In this document: positions 13,584 through 25,958 of the stretch, in pieces
Numbering within the stretch: the first letter of the stretch is position 1
Layout: each line of letters starts with the position of its first letter
Assembly (NCBI GenBank): GCA_016648135.1
Contig: JADDOH010000466.1
Coordinates: forward strand, 186,001-250,000
DNA length: 64,000 nt
Source: Agrypnia vestita
Lineage: Eukaryota; Arthropoda; Insecta; Trichoptera; Phryganeidae
Reading direction: 5' to 3'
The notes under the pieces: generated by a model
What the model was told of the DNA's origin: nothing
The model's database searches: none
Seen by the model: the letters and a program-made list of their open reading frames with translations, nothing else
Translations under genes and position numbers: made by a program

Positions 13584-14020
13584 CAGTGGTTCCCAAAGTT
13601 GATAGGACCGCGACCCACCAAAAAAAAAAAAATTTCGGGACCCACCGCCTGCCTCATGTTTTTCCAATTCATATTGTAACCATACGAAAGACTTTTCAAT
13701 TAAGAAAAAAAGAAAAACGTCCAAATTTCGCGTCGATTTCAATTTTGGTCACTTTTAATCGCAGTGAATTTGATACGTCCAATTTATTTTCGTTTTTAGT
13801 CTTAATAGAAACATGGCAGAAAATTCCTGTTGAACTTTTTCATCTCTTCTTCGAAGTAGACGTTAAAGTTATTTTTCAACTGATAAATGAGTGAAAATTG
13901 CACACTTCTTTTCTATAATAAATACGACACGACCCGGACGAGACGTGTTGCACGGTGTTGTGACTGTGACCCAACTAATATCCCACCAGTGGGTCGCGAT
14001 CCATAGTTTGGGAAACACTG
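13584..14020. mobile_element. hAT-type MITE, 437 bp
   Basis: Ends CAGTGGTTCCCAAAGTTGAT and GTTTGGGAAACACTG are inverted, followed by cgcgacccacc / gtgggtcgcg, the well-known hAT-type tip. The 8-bp flanks (gtatagta, ataaagaa) match poorly, so the target duplication has decayed. No transposase frame. Confidence 0.8.
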
Positions 14021-14486
14021 ATAAAGAAAATCGACGATTTTCTACGGAAAAACATTTTTTTTCTTTTTGTAACTGTCTTATTACACAACGTTATTTTCTT
14101 TTCGGGTGTTGTATACTTTGGGATATTTATGAGGATTAGAAAGAATACCACATCAATATCGTTAACAATTATTAAATAGTTTAAAAAAAAAAATTTGGGG
14201 TTAAGTAGTAACCCCGCCCCGGAACTGGAGTGTTAAAGGTCCAAATGTAAAGTATCTATTTTGAATCGTGTTGACCTTTCTTACATTCCTCTTGTCATTG
14301 AATGTAATCTAATATTATTCTGAGAATATTCGATCGCAGGATACGAAAAACTGATTGAAATCTTGAATATGGAACGCGCAATGGAAGTTAGAACAATCAT
14401 TTTATCCAATTTTCAATTTGATTGGTCTCTCTCATGCTACAGTAGAAATAGCTACCTACATGTATTCGTTTTAAGTATTGAGTAAT

Positions 14487-14907
14487 GCATGAGGCGTACC
14501 ATCGTCACGGGCGGAATTTTTCAATTTTTCAAGTAAATTGTCGTAGATATATTAAAATTTTACAACACGTATGCAATTTGTAATATTTCTTTTCGAAGAA
14601 AGCAACTTATTCTATCTTCAATCAATAATTGAGCAACAGAACATGAGCAATATTTTATTTTGTTTGGAGATAATACCGATTCATTCTTCGGTCACGGGCG
14701 GGACAAAAAAAGACATCCATTTAGTTATAAGAAATGTTTGTCAAAAACATTTCGTTAATGTTCTGTTGCTCGATTATTGATAGAAGATAGAATAATTTAC
14801 TTTCCTCAAAAATAAATATTACAAAGTTTATACGTCGTAAAATGTAACTTATCTATGACAATTTACTAGAAAAATGTCCCACCCGTGACGATGGAATGCC
14901 TCACATT
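14487..14907. mobile_element. Foldback element, about 420 bp
   Basis: Left gcatgaggcgtaccatcgtc plus acgggcgg; right cccacccgtgacgatggaat plus gcctcac, inverse over more than 25 bp. Inner arms (agaacatgagcaat / attgatagaag..agaataa) are partly inverted. No supported gene; the frames inside are incidental. Confidence 0.7.
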
Positions 14908-14918
14908 CGATTCTTATA

Positions 14919-15170
14919 CAGGGAGTCACATAGCTAGTAGCAAAAACAGGTAAATTCCTGCTTTGATAATGAGTCGAAAATGTTCAAGCAACTATGACCC
15001 AATTCAATAGTTACGTAGGTATGCAATATCAATTGCATTGGCTGCATTTTTTTCAATATTTCTGACTTACTTTACGCAAAAATTTGAAGTATCATTACAG
15101 TAACTTATATCGATTATGAAAAATTCATTCGCTTTAATACAACTCAAATAAAAGGATAAGGACTGTTAAC
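14919..15170. repeat. Foldback A, left arm only (A2)
   Basis: TA then CAGGGAGTCACATAGCTAGT, gtaaattcctgctttgataa, gagtcgaaaatgttcaagca, tttcaatatttctgacttac, tcattacagtaacttatatc. The arm stops near 15170. Confidence 0.82.
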
Positions 15171-15424
15171 GATGTAGAAATTATTCATGATTATGAATAA
15201 TTTTTTAAATTTAAGAATATCATCTACACATTAAAAAGAAAATTGCTTCATTTTCCACTTTATAATGTGGAGGTTTCATTAGATACCAGCTGCGAAATCT
15301 ATATATTTATACTAGTTCATGAGAAAATACTACAGATGTCTTTAGCATAGTCCCTTCAAATAAACGAAAGGTTTTCAGTTTTGGAACATATATAGAACTA
15401 TTAAAAATTTGTTAATAGTGGATG

Positions 15425-15575
15425 TTCTTACGCGTACAATTGGTGAACGTTGCCTTGTGTAGGGTGATCACTTAAGCCAGCTCATATAGGTCTTTAGCTT
15501 TGGCCATCCAATAAAAATACTTTCATACCTGTTTCTCACACGAATAGTTGCGTCTCTGCGAGACTTCTATAATTT
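15425..15575. repeat. Foldback B, one arm (B5)
   Basis: Contains gtagggtgatcacttaagcc, agctcatataggtctttagc and gttgcgtctctgcgagactt, the right arm of the B family only. Smaller scraps are at 12700-12760 and 54890-54970. Confidence 0.6.
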
Positions 15576-16319
15576 ATCTTAATCATCTTACTTTACTTTC
15601 ATTAAATCTTTTCCTCTTGTATCAATATTCCCGTTATAACCATGTTTACATCAGTAAACTCCGTTAATTTTGTCAGTAGGTACCTTATCAATTGATTATT
15701 TGTATTTACGCCTAATCCATATAAAAATTATATATTTGAAAGTAGACGCACGTCTAACGTTTCTATTATGAAAGAGCCCGATTGGCAGCTACCTGCGTGT
15801 ACCGCGGCGCCGTGTGGTGCGGCGCGTAATCAACAAAGGGATGCCACTTTTATCAGCTATAACTTTATTTTTTTAATTTTTGCTTGAAATTTTAAACTTT
15901 TTTACATTTTTAAGATTTCAAGCTTTAGGAAAATGCGAAAATTTTAAAATCGACTTTTTCAAAATGTCCAGGTAGGTATTCCCCCTTAAGACTAAATAAT
16001 GGTAAGTGACTGAATGTGATACCAATACCATGATTCATATAGGTTTTCTTAAAAAAATTCAATGCTTTTTTTCGCGCTTTGTAGGTAGGTGTCCCCCCTT
16101 AATGATCGTCATGTTACCATAAAAATATTTGACTATTATCATGTGTATTTCTTATTTAAATTGTTTAGATTGGTAATGCCCTCACAATGTGAAATGCATC
16201 TCCAGTAAATTAAAGAGTTTAACTAAAAATGAAATGCTCTATTTCCATACAAAAGAAGAAGAAGCGGTTTACACACGATGTAGGAATTTGAAACAAATTT
16301 GCGCGGTCATTGAAATTGA

Positions 16320-16605
16320 GAGTCGTGCATTTACAATGCATCGCGTATTTCTCCCTTCCCGGAAGATGCTGTATCGGGGAGGCGAGGTCTTCCTCCAGGG
16401 TGGCTCCCTCCAGGGTCCGGTGCGAGGGCTGCAGGGCCGGATTAGGGCGCCCGTCCCGCCCGGGGCGGAATGTGCGGCTATTTTTCATCCCTCCCTGTCT
16501 CGGGAAGCGTTCCTCTCGAGCGTTTTGTGCTCTTTATTCTTCCTCGCGACGCCTCGGGCGCCGTTTTTCGACGGGTGTTTTCCGTTTGCAGCCGGTAAAT
16601 TCTGA
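16320..16605. other. GC-rich island, no gene recognised
   Basis: ggcgaggtcttcctccaggg, gggcgcccgtcccgcccggg, cgcgacgcctcgggcgccgt. Open in two plus frames, but the predicted proteins look arbitrary. Possibly a regulatory CpG-rich block. Confidence 0.3.
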
Positions 16606-16644
16606 ATTGTTAATCGTCACATAGTGACTTATTCGTGTAGCGCC

Positions 16645-17153
16645 ATTTTTACTTCCTTTCTTTTAACTTTGGATCGATTTTTAACCCTTTTCCCGTAATC
16701 CAATCGAGCTGAAACTTTGCAAGCAGACTCGTGGCGACGATCAAAAAGATCTTTCAAATTTTCGTTAAAAAATAATAATAATTATAGTATAATTTTGGAT
16801 TTTTATAAATTTTAATGGTTTTTTCAAATTGGAATCATTACAGAAGTTTGATTACTACCAACGGCGCCGGCGGCCCGATAACGTCACGGAATATTCAAAA
16901 TTTGAATTACTCCTTCGGTAGGTATAATAGGTACTTCACTCCGAATTTCGAAAATTTATGACAGTTGGTTCATAGATGACAGCACACTTCGGTTTTTTGG
17001 GAAAAAATCAAATAATAAAGAGATATTTTTAGAGATTTTTGACATAGATATTTGTCTAGACATGTTTCATTTTCAGTCAATCAATTATTACATGATGGTA
17101 AACTTAATTTACAAAGAAAGGGAGTAAAATAAAAACTTGGTTTTTATGGGTTA
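16645..17153 (+). mobile_element. Family D repeat, copy 1
   Basis: About 500 bp. Left end tttttacttcctttctttta, then ggatcgatttttaacccttt, cgtggcgacgatcaaaaaga; right end aaagggagtaaaataaaaac then ttggtttttatgggtta. Ends are imperfectly inverted (GGAAGTAAAA versus GGGAGTAAAA). No frame. Confidence 0.8.
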
Positions 17154-17481
17154 GTTTTTTATTATTTTTTTAATGAATGTCTTCAATATAATATTAGGAT
17201 TATAATACATCATATTATATTGTATTAAAAACAAGAAAAAAAATGGTAAGTCCTCAGGCAGCAAAAGCATGCTGGTATAAGGCGATATCAAAAACTGTAC
17301 ATATCTACTTTATAACTAGAAATAATAATACAGAAGAACTACACGCAATAAATTTAACACTTAACAATTTTAATTATCGTTAACATTTACGGATTATTTA
17401 TCTCCCCTCCAACACGGGTTATTTCAGTTGATTATTATTTATCTTCTTCGTTACCGTCGTTATGTGTATACTATGAAAAGG

Positions 17482-17795
17482 TCATTCATTCGCTTTAATA
17501 CAAGTCGAATAAAATGATAAAAACCTTGCAAAGACCTTTAGATTTTTTAACATTTTAAAATTTTTATCATTTTATTTGAGGCGAATGCCTTTTTCATAAT
17601 CGATATAATTTACTGTGATAATTTTTAAACTTTTTGCAAAAAATAAGTCTGAAATATTGAAAAAAATGCAACCTTTGATATTGCATATCTTCATAACTAT
17701 TGATCATGGTTAAGGTTGCTTGAACATTTTCGAACCATTATCAAGGCAAGAATCCACCTGTGAAGTTTTTGCTACTAGCTATGAGCGCTCTGTTT
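17482..17795. repeat. Foldback A, centre and right arm (A3)
   Basis: Starts cattcgctttaatacaagtc, crosses the palindrome centre (atttttatcattttatttga), then the right arm: taagtctgaaatattgaaaa, aaggcaagaatccacctgtg, gctactagctatgagcgctc. Confidence 0.82.
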
Positions 17796-18450
17796 ATACA
17801 AACATCAAATGCTACAGTCTAATCAACATATTGCAAAGGAAATAAACTGAAAAATAAAATACATACTTGAAAGCACATTAATGTTTTATCAGTGCTTTCC
17901 AACTCATTTTTGTGGCAACTGCCGCAATTCTAGATTCAAACGTCTGTAGAACTCAAAGAGTGCGACGCTTTTGACTATAATTCGACCTAAGATAGTTTTT
18001 GCCAGCCACCAAATGAATCGTGGCGTCATTTTATGTAAATTTATCAAACATATCAATCCACTTAGGTACATAGTTACAGAAAAAAATGTAATGTAAAAGT
18101 TGTGTAGCTTAATGATGAGTCGTAACTTGATCCAATTACACAGATGTGTAGATTGATTAATGACAATAACGCGGTAAATTAACTAATTAGTTGGTTGGTT
18201 CATTTACCCGGTTATTGTCACGGCACAGTCAATACCTTTGTTAAATGGGATTAAAGAGATATTACTGTAGTAAGACGTGCTGCTTTAATTATGTGGTATT
18301 TGTATGAAGCTTTTTGCTCCGGAGATTAACGCGCTATCGACTAGATTATTTACTATTTTATACAGATATACAGATCGGATACACTGATTCTCGTTTATTA
18401 TTTTTTAACCAATTCTTTTCCAGCGGTTCACTCTATGTTTGAGACTATTA

Positions 18451-18714
18451 AGGGGTTACACCCACCACCGTGAAATTAAAAACAATTTTTTTTTACCGTC
18501 ATCTTATAGTTTGTAGTTTTAGAAATAATATAAATCATCATTCATTTAAAAGTTCCAAGCATTGGCCGAGTTATTGCAATAAAGGGGTTACACCCACCAC
18601 CGTGAAATTAAAAAAAAAAACGTTTTTTTACCGTCATCTTATAGTTTGTAGTTTTAAAAATAATTTAAATCATCATTCATTTAAAAGTTCCAAGCATTGG
18701 CCGAGTGATTGCAA
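18451..18714 (+). repeat. 132-bp direct tandem duplication
   Basis: aggggttacacccaccaccg starts at 18451 and again at 18583; the two units agree over almost all their length (aagttccaagcattggccga in each). The open frame across both follows from the duplication. Confidence 0.92.
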
Positions 18715-19364
18715 TTTTAAGCTAGCAGAGTAGGTGAATTTTTAAACGAATTTCATTATTTTTAGCGTTTTTTTAACATCTTTTTTTCAGGATAACTACC
18801 ATCTCAAAACATTATTAATAATCGTTTAAATTTTGCACATATCTTTATAATAACTTAATCTAAGTTGTAGCATGTAATTTTTTGGTTATCGTATTGGGGA
18901 TAAGAAGCGCCGTCCATTTAATATGATTTAATAACAAGGTTTTATGAAAAAAATTAAAATTATTTTCAGGCTGCTCTCAATGGCACATTTTTTTCGATAT
19001 GCTTCGTCATTAATTAAATCATTCAACATTTAAACAATTCTCTATTTCCCTGCAGACACAGTTATCTCCACCAGCCGCGCACGACCCGGAAAAAGATTAT
19101 GCGGGACAGCGCATATGGCTCCGCAATTTTGAAATTTAAAAAAAAATTGTTGATGAAAAATATTTAACTTATGTATGGCTTGAACAATGATAGTAAAATG
19201 AATTTTCCATACGCAATAGTTACGTCAAAAAATATTTGAATTTGTATGCTTAATAATTTTGAAAGAGTTCAATAAAGCTTCGATTACAAATGTATGCAAA
19301 GAAAGCGTATGGATTATTACTATGTACCTTCGATTTTTTTTAATACACTTAGGTTCTTAGGTTT

Positions 19365-19690
19365 TCACGGCCGTTCTGAATCTTCTGTGTGTAGTTTTCT
19401 GGGATATTTTGCCATGATATCTGCCCTCTCCGGGTGAATGGATGGATCCCATTGTCGACCAGAGAGATCCGATATACACGGCGGAATATCCCAGAAAACT
19501 ACACACAGAGTGTACTTGAATATACAGAATATACTTGCGTATGTAGAATATACAGAATCTTCCGTATGTAGTTTTCTGGGATATTCGGCCGTGATATCTG
19601 GCCTCTCCGGTGAAGAGAGGTCAGAGAGGTCAGGTATACACTGCAGAATACCCCCAGAATATACTTGAATATACAGAATATACTTGTTTC
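19365..19690. repeat. Locally inverted repeat cluster
   Basis: gtagttttctgggatatt occurs at about 19392 and 19568, and its inverse aatatcccagaaaactacac at 19484. Shorter words tgaatatacagaatatactt repeat at 19515 and 19668. No gene recognised. Confidence 0.65.
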
Positions 19691-19739
19691 TATTTCTTTC
19701 CGGATAGCACACATTCGCCTGAAGTTGCAAGCCGCATTT

Positions 19740-20000
19740 GAAATGCATTGTCTTTATATCGGCAACTCTTCAAAACGTTTCCATTATATGTCGCCCTCTT
19801 TATCTGCTCGGCTGCCCTCGGAGTATGGTCGCGGCTCGGCTCAGACCGGGGCAGCAAAAACTACCCCGGACCGGTCGCCTTCCACCTCCGTGAGCCGCTT
19901 CTTCAAACAGGGGCGGGATGTGCCGCACATTTGTTACGCTCATTACGCCCAGAGGGGATTTATTTACCAGAGATCTTCGCGCAGTGTTGATGTAAGTTTT
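19740..20000. other. GC-rich island with donor-like gtaagt, no gene recognised
   Basis: gctcggctgccctcggagta, cggctcagaccggggcagca, accggtcgccttccacctcc, then gttgat followed by gtaagt at 19992. Could be an untranslated first exon or promoter; there is no protein match to support coding. Confidence 0.3.
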
Positions 20001-20218
20001 TTTCTCACAGTCGGTTCCAACCATTTCGCATTTTTAAAAATGTTTATTCGATTATTTTTGTCGCGCGAAAGTCATTTAATTTCTCGCCATGTTTACCTCC
20101 TGATGTAATTTTGTCACGTTCCTCCAAAATACCTGGCTTTCCGAATAATTCTGACCTACGAAATGAAAAATATCAAAAATTAAATTAAGCTTAAGTTAAA
20201 TATAACACAAACACAATC

Positions 20219-20390
20219 GCCCGTATTCTGTATCTTGACAGTTATGGTATGACACTGTAATGCCGCCAATTTTGACGTTTTAAGGGTGACAAGTTTGAAA
20301 TTAATGAATTCAATCAATCAAAGAGCTCTAAAACATAAACATTCGCTAAGTTTTTCACAATTACGAATAACGAGTTTTTTTTTCGAAAAT
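20219..20390. repeat. Repeat shared with 57447-57600
   Basis: ttgacagttatggtatgaca, ccgccaattttgacgtttta, gaattcaatcaatcaaagag and cacaattacgaata recur with changes at 57447-57600. Non-coding. Confidence 0.7.
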
Positions 20391-20399
20391 GTGGCTTTT

Positions 20400-21100
20400 T
20401 ATTACTCATTTATATCATAACGTATATGCTAGACTACAATTTTTTTAGGACGATAGTTTAGAAACTTAGAAATCACCCTAAATTATGAAATATCTACTCA
20501 GAATGTGTTTTCTTAATAATATAAAGCTAACATTATTACTGTACTAAAATAATATATTAATAAAGTTTAAAAAAAAAATTAAATTGCAAGAATTTTTTTA
20601 CGTTTTTGGATGATTTTAAAAATCGTTTTATTCACGAGATTTTAATCAATATATCGTATTTACTCCCGCACTTTGAATATTTAAACACTATTTACAAGTT
20701 TTTTTATTAAATACACGAAAATTATTATTTGAAAATAAAAAGTCCAAACTATAAAATATGTCAACAAATGACGCAATTTTAAAATCGGTTGTTTTTTAAT
20801 CTGCGTCATCTACTGTCGTCTATCGATTTCATTACCATTGTCTTCACCGGGATGGGCATATGTAACGTATTCTGATTTATAAAATGTAAATTAATTCATA
20901 TATTATTAACTAGCCGATCCCATAAACTTAAGTATTTAGAACCCTTGAGAGCCATTTAAAAATTAACCCCTTCCTTTTCCCACCCTTTCTTCGCCTGCAT
21001 TACCCGTTGCCCGTGCAAGGCTTTTACCGCTTTTACTGAAACCAAAAAACGTTACCTATCACGTTGTTCGCCATAATTTTTTTACTGCTGCCCGGAATAC
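20400..21100. other. AT-rich sequence, no gene seen
   Basis: Long A/T stretches, no sustained frame, no recognised repeat until the MITE at 21106. Confidence 0.4.
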
Positions 21101-21105
21101 CTCTA

Positions 21106-21816
21106 TACTGCCCTTCCAAGGAAGAAGGCAGTAGCAGCATATTGGAGTTTTAGGTTTTTTGTTTTTTCGGCGTATGTTGAATTTTATTATTTTTTTAAAA
21201 ATATTTGAATGAAAAATTACTTCAAAAATAAGATAATACCTGAAAGAGACATAAAATTATTGAATTTCAATATTTAAATCAATAAATGCCTTCTGCCTTA
21301 GAATGTGCCCCAATGATAGTGTCAACTTTCTTAGAAACAAGGCAGTAACTACGTACTTACTGCCTTGTTTCTAAGAATCTTTGAAGTTTGCTCTATTAAC
21401 TTAGGCACACATAGGATATTTAAAATCGGGATTCAATAAAAATTATTTATTTGGTTTAACGTAGATACGTAATTCTTTACAAAATTAACATTTTCTTAAT
21501 AATTTCTTAAACATGAAGTTGTCAACAATTTAAAGTGTGATACATTTCTTACCAAAAAAACATCAACTATTTTATGCTATGCATTTACTGCCATTTAGCT
21601 AAGAAAAGGATATTTACTGATTATTTGCTAAGATATGAGTGTTGTTTTTGTGGTTTTCCATTTTTTTTATCAGTTTTTTATAGTTTTTTTAATAATAATG
21701 ATTTTTGAGTAAGATATTTAGAAAATAAACAAAATTATTCACCAGATGGCATTCATAACTAGTTTTTGAATTTTTTGTCAGTAGTACCTACTGCCTTCTA
21801 GCTTGGAAGGGCAGTA
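21106..21816. mobile_element. MITE with TACTGCCCTTCCAAG tips, TA target
   Basis: Inverted 15-bp tips TACTGCCCTTCCAAG at 21106 and 21802-21816, with TA on each side. Inside, taactacgtacttactgcct and related gcagta words recur (21350-21375, 21588), resembling subterminal transposase sites. Confidence 0.7.
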
Positions 21817-22009
21817 TAGTGGAGTAGTGCCTCAAGTTCTTTAGCCATTATGTTATTGTTCTTGTTAAATGCCAACTAGATGGCGAAAGTGTGGGGCCCG
21901 TATAGGAGCTTTTTCTCATAGAACGGCCCTGTGTCTGTGGCGGGTCCCACTTCACTGTTCTTCTTCTTCAAGGGCCGCGATTTCCCGCAATCTTTCCCTG
22001 CATTGTGAG

Positions 22010-22125
22010 TAGGGATTGCTCCCGGGAATTCCCGGGCATTTCAGTACCGGGAATTCCCGGGAAATTTCATCGCCTCAGTACCGGGAAACGAAACCCATTT
22101 CCCTGGTATTCCGGGACTACAAAGA
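22010..22125. repeat. Inverted cccggg/gaattc cluster, possible hAT end
   Basis: tagggattgctcccgggaat, tcccgggcatttcagtaccg, then ggaattcccggg again. A related agtaccgaaagaatgtccag stretch at 22855-22885 may be the other end. Only suggestive. Confidence 0.4.
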
Positions 22126-22224
22126 GATATACTAATTGATATATTTTTAACTATTATCAAGATGTAGGTAAATGCTGTTTTAGTCGCCGATGATTTGAAA
22201 CATTTATTTAAAACGATTTATTTA

Positions 22225-22560
22225 AGTAAGTAACACCCAGCTACGTATTTTTCGAGTGTTAGTTAAATTAGTATAAATCACTACAAGATTTTAGGTCTAC
22301 CGGTTTCGAGACGTACCCGTCTCTTCGTCAGGACCAACACTACACTACTATGTTCACAATACTTTACACCACAACCACAGTACTGTTAATCACATGCGTG
22401 TTAATCTTGTCAAAAACTAGCATGCACTAACTTGCCTACAGAACGATCAGGAATCTACGAGGGAGTGGTAGTGATAGGGGACGAGGTCTAAAGTGGGTGT
22501 TACCAAATTTTATTTTTCATTATCGTTATGTTTAAAAGTTATTTTGTATTTTGAGTTTCT
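22225..22560. repeat. Repeat with tcgagacgtacccgtctc motif
   Basis: accggtttcgagacgtaccc, tcttcgtcaggaccaacact, gtgttaatcttgtcaaaaac, agcatgcactaacttgccta. A partial copy is at 2873-3020 and an inverted one at 58690-58930 (acgaagagacgggtacgtct). Non-coding. Confidence 0.7.
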
Positions 22561-23317
22561 GAAAAGTTAGAGATTCGAATTTTTGTCACGACCAGACTGA
22601 ATAGTTAAAGGTACAATTTACTTGATTAAGATTTAAAGGCTCCCTTTTCATGACATGAATGTTTTTTTTTTGTTAAGTTGAGTTAAGATAATACTTAATT
22701 TGTTGATTATTATTGAGACTGTTAATATTTTTGGCAGTAATAATTTATTGAATTACATAAGGCAATTCAGTGAATTGTATTGCGATTAAAGTCCTTTAAA
22801 ACTATTTCCAACGTTTTATTTGACGCACAACAAGCATTTAACACATCATTTTTCTAGTACCGAAAGAATGTCCAGTACCGGAAAATTCATTACAAATTCA
22901 TTACTGCAAACACTAATTGTGAGTTGCAAAATATTTTTTAAATTGATCTGTACCATTACATTTCACTCGTAACTACATAAATTAAAAGTAAACATAATTA
23001 AAATATAATAAAATAAAAACATACAGCTATCGACTGAGAATTCCTGAGCTATGTTGAAATCACCACTGTTCATAAAGGTTACACATGATTTCAACAGAAA
23101 GATTCCACCTTTAGTTATTATTGCAATCCAGGCAAATGAAAATTAATATCTCATGTCGCTTACCAAGTAAATTAGACGAGTACCTAGTGTCAAGCATTCA
23201 CGTTTTACTTCCATACGTGTGTGATTGTGAGATTTACAAAACTTTTCATCTTGGAAAACAAAACAATTTCTAATTTTATATATTAGTCTGATTTTTTTAA
23301 ACGAAAATTGCAATATA

Positions 23318-23537
23318 CAGGGTGTAACATAGCTATTTTACAATACTTCACAGGTACATTCCTGCTTTAATTATCCAAGAGTCCAAAATGATCAAGCAAC
23401 CGTGACCTATATTAGTAGTTATGGAGATATACATTGACATTTGCATTTTTTTTTCAATATTTCCAACAAATTTTTTGTAAAACGTTGAACTATCATTACA
23501 CTAACTCAAATATGAAAAATTCAAATGATAAAAACAC
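23318..23537. repeat. Foldback A, left arm abutting a LINE (A4)
   Basis: TA, then CAGGGTGTAACATAGCTATT, ttcctgctttaattatccaa, aatgatcaagcaaccgtgac, tttcaatatttccaac, aactatcattacactaactc. It ends where the LINE at 23538 begins; no right arm follows the LINE. Confidence 0.82.
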
Positions 23538-24530
23538 TTGCGGATGACTTAAAACTTTTCTTAAAGGTATCAACTTTGGACGATTTTCGTCTTCTCCAAG
23601 CAGATATATCAAATATATGTGAATGGGGAAGACGAAATAAACTTTTGTTTAATATTTCCAAGTGTTCGGTTACATCCTTCACTAGGGCCCAAAAAACTCT
23701 ATTTTTTCGCTACAAAATGAACGATCAAAATCTGACAAGAACATCAAATGTTAAAGATCTAGGTGTTAGATTTGTAAGCAACCTAACATTTCACGATCAC
23801 ATAGAGACGATCAGTGGTAATGCTTTGAGAATGTTAGGATTTGTTCTGCGTACTGCCAGGGTTTTCGAGAATACCCGCGTACTGAGAACTCTTTACAACT
23901 CCTTGGTGCGGAGTAGACTCGAGAGTGGCTCGATGATCTGGGGGCCACATGAGGGCAAGTACTCTCTTATGGTGGAGAAAGTCCAAAAGAAGTTTCTGAG
24001 ATATCTCTACATGAGAGAGTACGGGCATTATCCTTGGCTTTACCCAACCGAGTTTCTCCAGGGTATGCTTGGCTACAATAGTTTAGAGACTAGAAGGAAT
24101 GTGTATTTGATTACACATTTTATCGATTGTTGCGCGGTATGATCGATAATCCTGAAATTATGCAGAGCATTGGTTTGTATGTTCCTGATAATTACACTAG
24201 ACATCGTCAGCATAGATTGTTTCACATTCCAATATACAGGACCAACCTGCCGATGGTTATGCCTGTTGGAAGAGCCACAGCTATGCTGAACAAAATTGCT
24301 TTGGGTATTGATATATTCCATGTGTCTGAGGGGGTTTTCCGAAGCGGGATTCTCCTACACCTTTGACCAGATTTTATGTTATTTTTAATTTATTAAATAT
24401 TTTCATTTTTGATATATATTTCCTAATATGTATGCCTTAAACATTTTGTTTGTCATGTACATATTATCGTGAAATAAATTGAAATGAATTGAATTGAATT
24501 GAATTGAATTGAATTGAATTGAATTGAATA
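23538..24530 (+). mobile_element. 5'-truncated LINE with (GAATT)n tail
   Basis: From 23540 the frame reads as the end of a reverse transcriptase: LADDLKLFLKVST, CEWGRRNKLLFNISKCS, VKDLGVRF, LYNSLVRSRLESGSMIWGPH, then after a frameshift near 24114-24125 the C-terminal LLRGMIDNPEIMQSI and [11 protein letters not shown] 3'UTR and eight GAATT-type repeats (24480-24530) end it. The 5' end abuts the left half of a foldback element at 23318-23537. It resembles jockey/CR1-type LINEs; clade not certain. Confidence 0.9.
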
Positions 24531-24689
24531 AAGTTTCAGAGCTCAGATAATGTTTTTATTTTTGAAGATTTGGCGCAATGCGAGTGAAATTTTAGGAACA
24601 TTTTCACACCACGAAGTCACGATCTACCAGCCAAAATAGCGTTTCTCCAAGTAATTTTTAACCAATAGCACAATTTTTATTATAAGTAA

Positions 24690-24870
24690 CGTTTTTTTTA
24701 ATAGACACCCGAATACGTAATACGTGTTGCAATATTCTTACTATTTTCAATAAGAGCTGAAGGCTTATGCTACGACAATAGGACTAACTTGCCGGTGTCC
24801 TGGAATGGGGCTCGAATCACCAACCACCAGATTACTAGGCGAGCGTCATGATAATTACAACAAGCTACAC
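24690..24870 (-). mobile_element. tRNA-derived SINE, copy 1
   Basis: Minus strand has a polymerase III B-box-like gtgattcgagcc in tRNA-like context, then ggcaagttagtcctatt, the body gaaaatagtaagaatattgc and cacgtattacg. Same as 46150 and 52690. Confidence 0.7.
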
Positions 24871-25649
24871 AAGTTTGAAAATGCTGGTACGAAAATTGCT
24901 TACGCTTCGGGCGTTGAAATTATTATTTATTTTCTATTTCTTGATCGCACGATCAGCTTGGATTATAGTTGGTTTAAGCCGAAATTCTCGTTTGGCCGGT
25001 ACGCATGCGCACTGTGCGTGATTTTTTTACTTTGTCATTAAAATCGTCTTTATTCAATTAAAATTGAAGTATCGGTAGAAAGAGAATACTTCTTGATCCT
25101 CTGGCATTCATAACATATGTCATTTTACACAAAACCATAAATGGAACTATCGAATGTTCTCAATTATTAGAACGTATCTGCTTGCGTGTTTCATCTCTCT
25201 TCCGTACTTTCTCTACCATACCTCTCTCTGGCACCGCGCATCGCGGCAGAGAGAATTTACTTGTAGATAACACCGGTCGATGTTTCTATAACCAGTATAA
25301 GACTTGGAAATCTTGAATATTCGCAAGAAGCGAGAATTTGATATTATATAAAAAATATAGCTCTGTCCCTTCCAAACTCGTGTTTCCAAATCACTGTTAA
25401 AAGCAAAAATAGCAATATACACTTCAATCAATCAGCTCCCAAGAATGTGTCACGTGACAAAATGGCTGCTTCATGCTTAAGTGAGAATTGATATCGAGTT
25501 TCGGCACCCACTATCAATATTTTTATACGTATATGTTCTGAGAACTCAATTACTAGATTTTTCCACTGCGGGTTTATTAATTAATTAAGATGAATTATAG
25601 AAGATTTTGTAGTTTTGGCTCATTCAATATATATTAACATATGTGCTCG

Positions 25650-25958
25650 ACATTTTTGCTGATAGTATAACTGTGTAAAGGACTAAATTGAAACAATTCT
25701 TTACATGGATAAATAAATTTTTCTTTTTCTTCTTCCTGTTTAAACTTCTCCTTTTCACTTTTGTTTTTAATTTACTAAAATTAATTATATGTAACTCTCT
25801 TAATGTACTGTAATCTTTATAACTATATGTATTTTGTAATTGTTACTTGTAACTGTAACCTTGTACTTGAATCTTCTTAATTAAATCTGTTTTGTGTGAT
25901 TTTTTTATTTTATATTTTGTAAAAGCCCATTAGGGCGTTAAATAAATAAATAATAAAT
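25650..25958 (+). mobile_element. LINE 3'UTR with hairpin and (TAAA)n tail
   Basis: Non-coding, but the end (gtaaaagcccattagggcgt then TAAA repeats) recurs at 34689-34722, in reverse at 31798-31835 and at 45496-45560. This defines the 3' terminus of one LINE family. It lies about 60 bp before the FAR-A exon at 26019. Confidence 0.7.

Noticed and set aside
13553..13894. 113-codon plus frame in the hAT-type MITE
   Set aside because: No similarity to hAT transposase segments; element is 437 bp and non-coding.
16189..16605. 138-codon plus frame
   Set aside because: GC-rich low-stop DNA with three overlapping open frames and no recognisable motif or splice boundaries.
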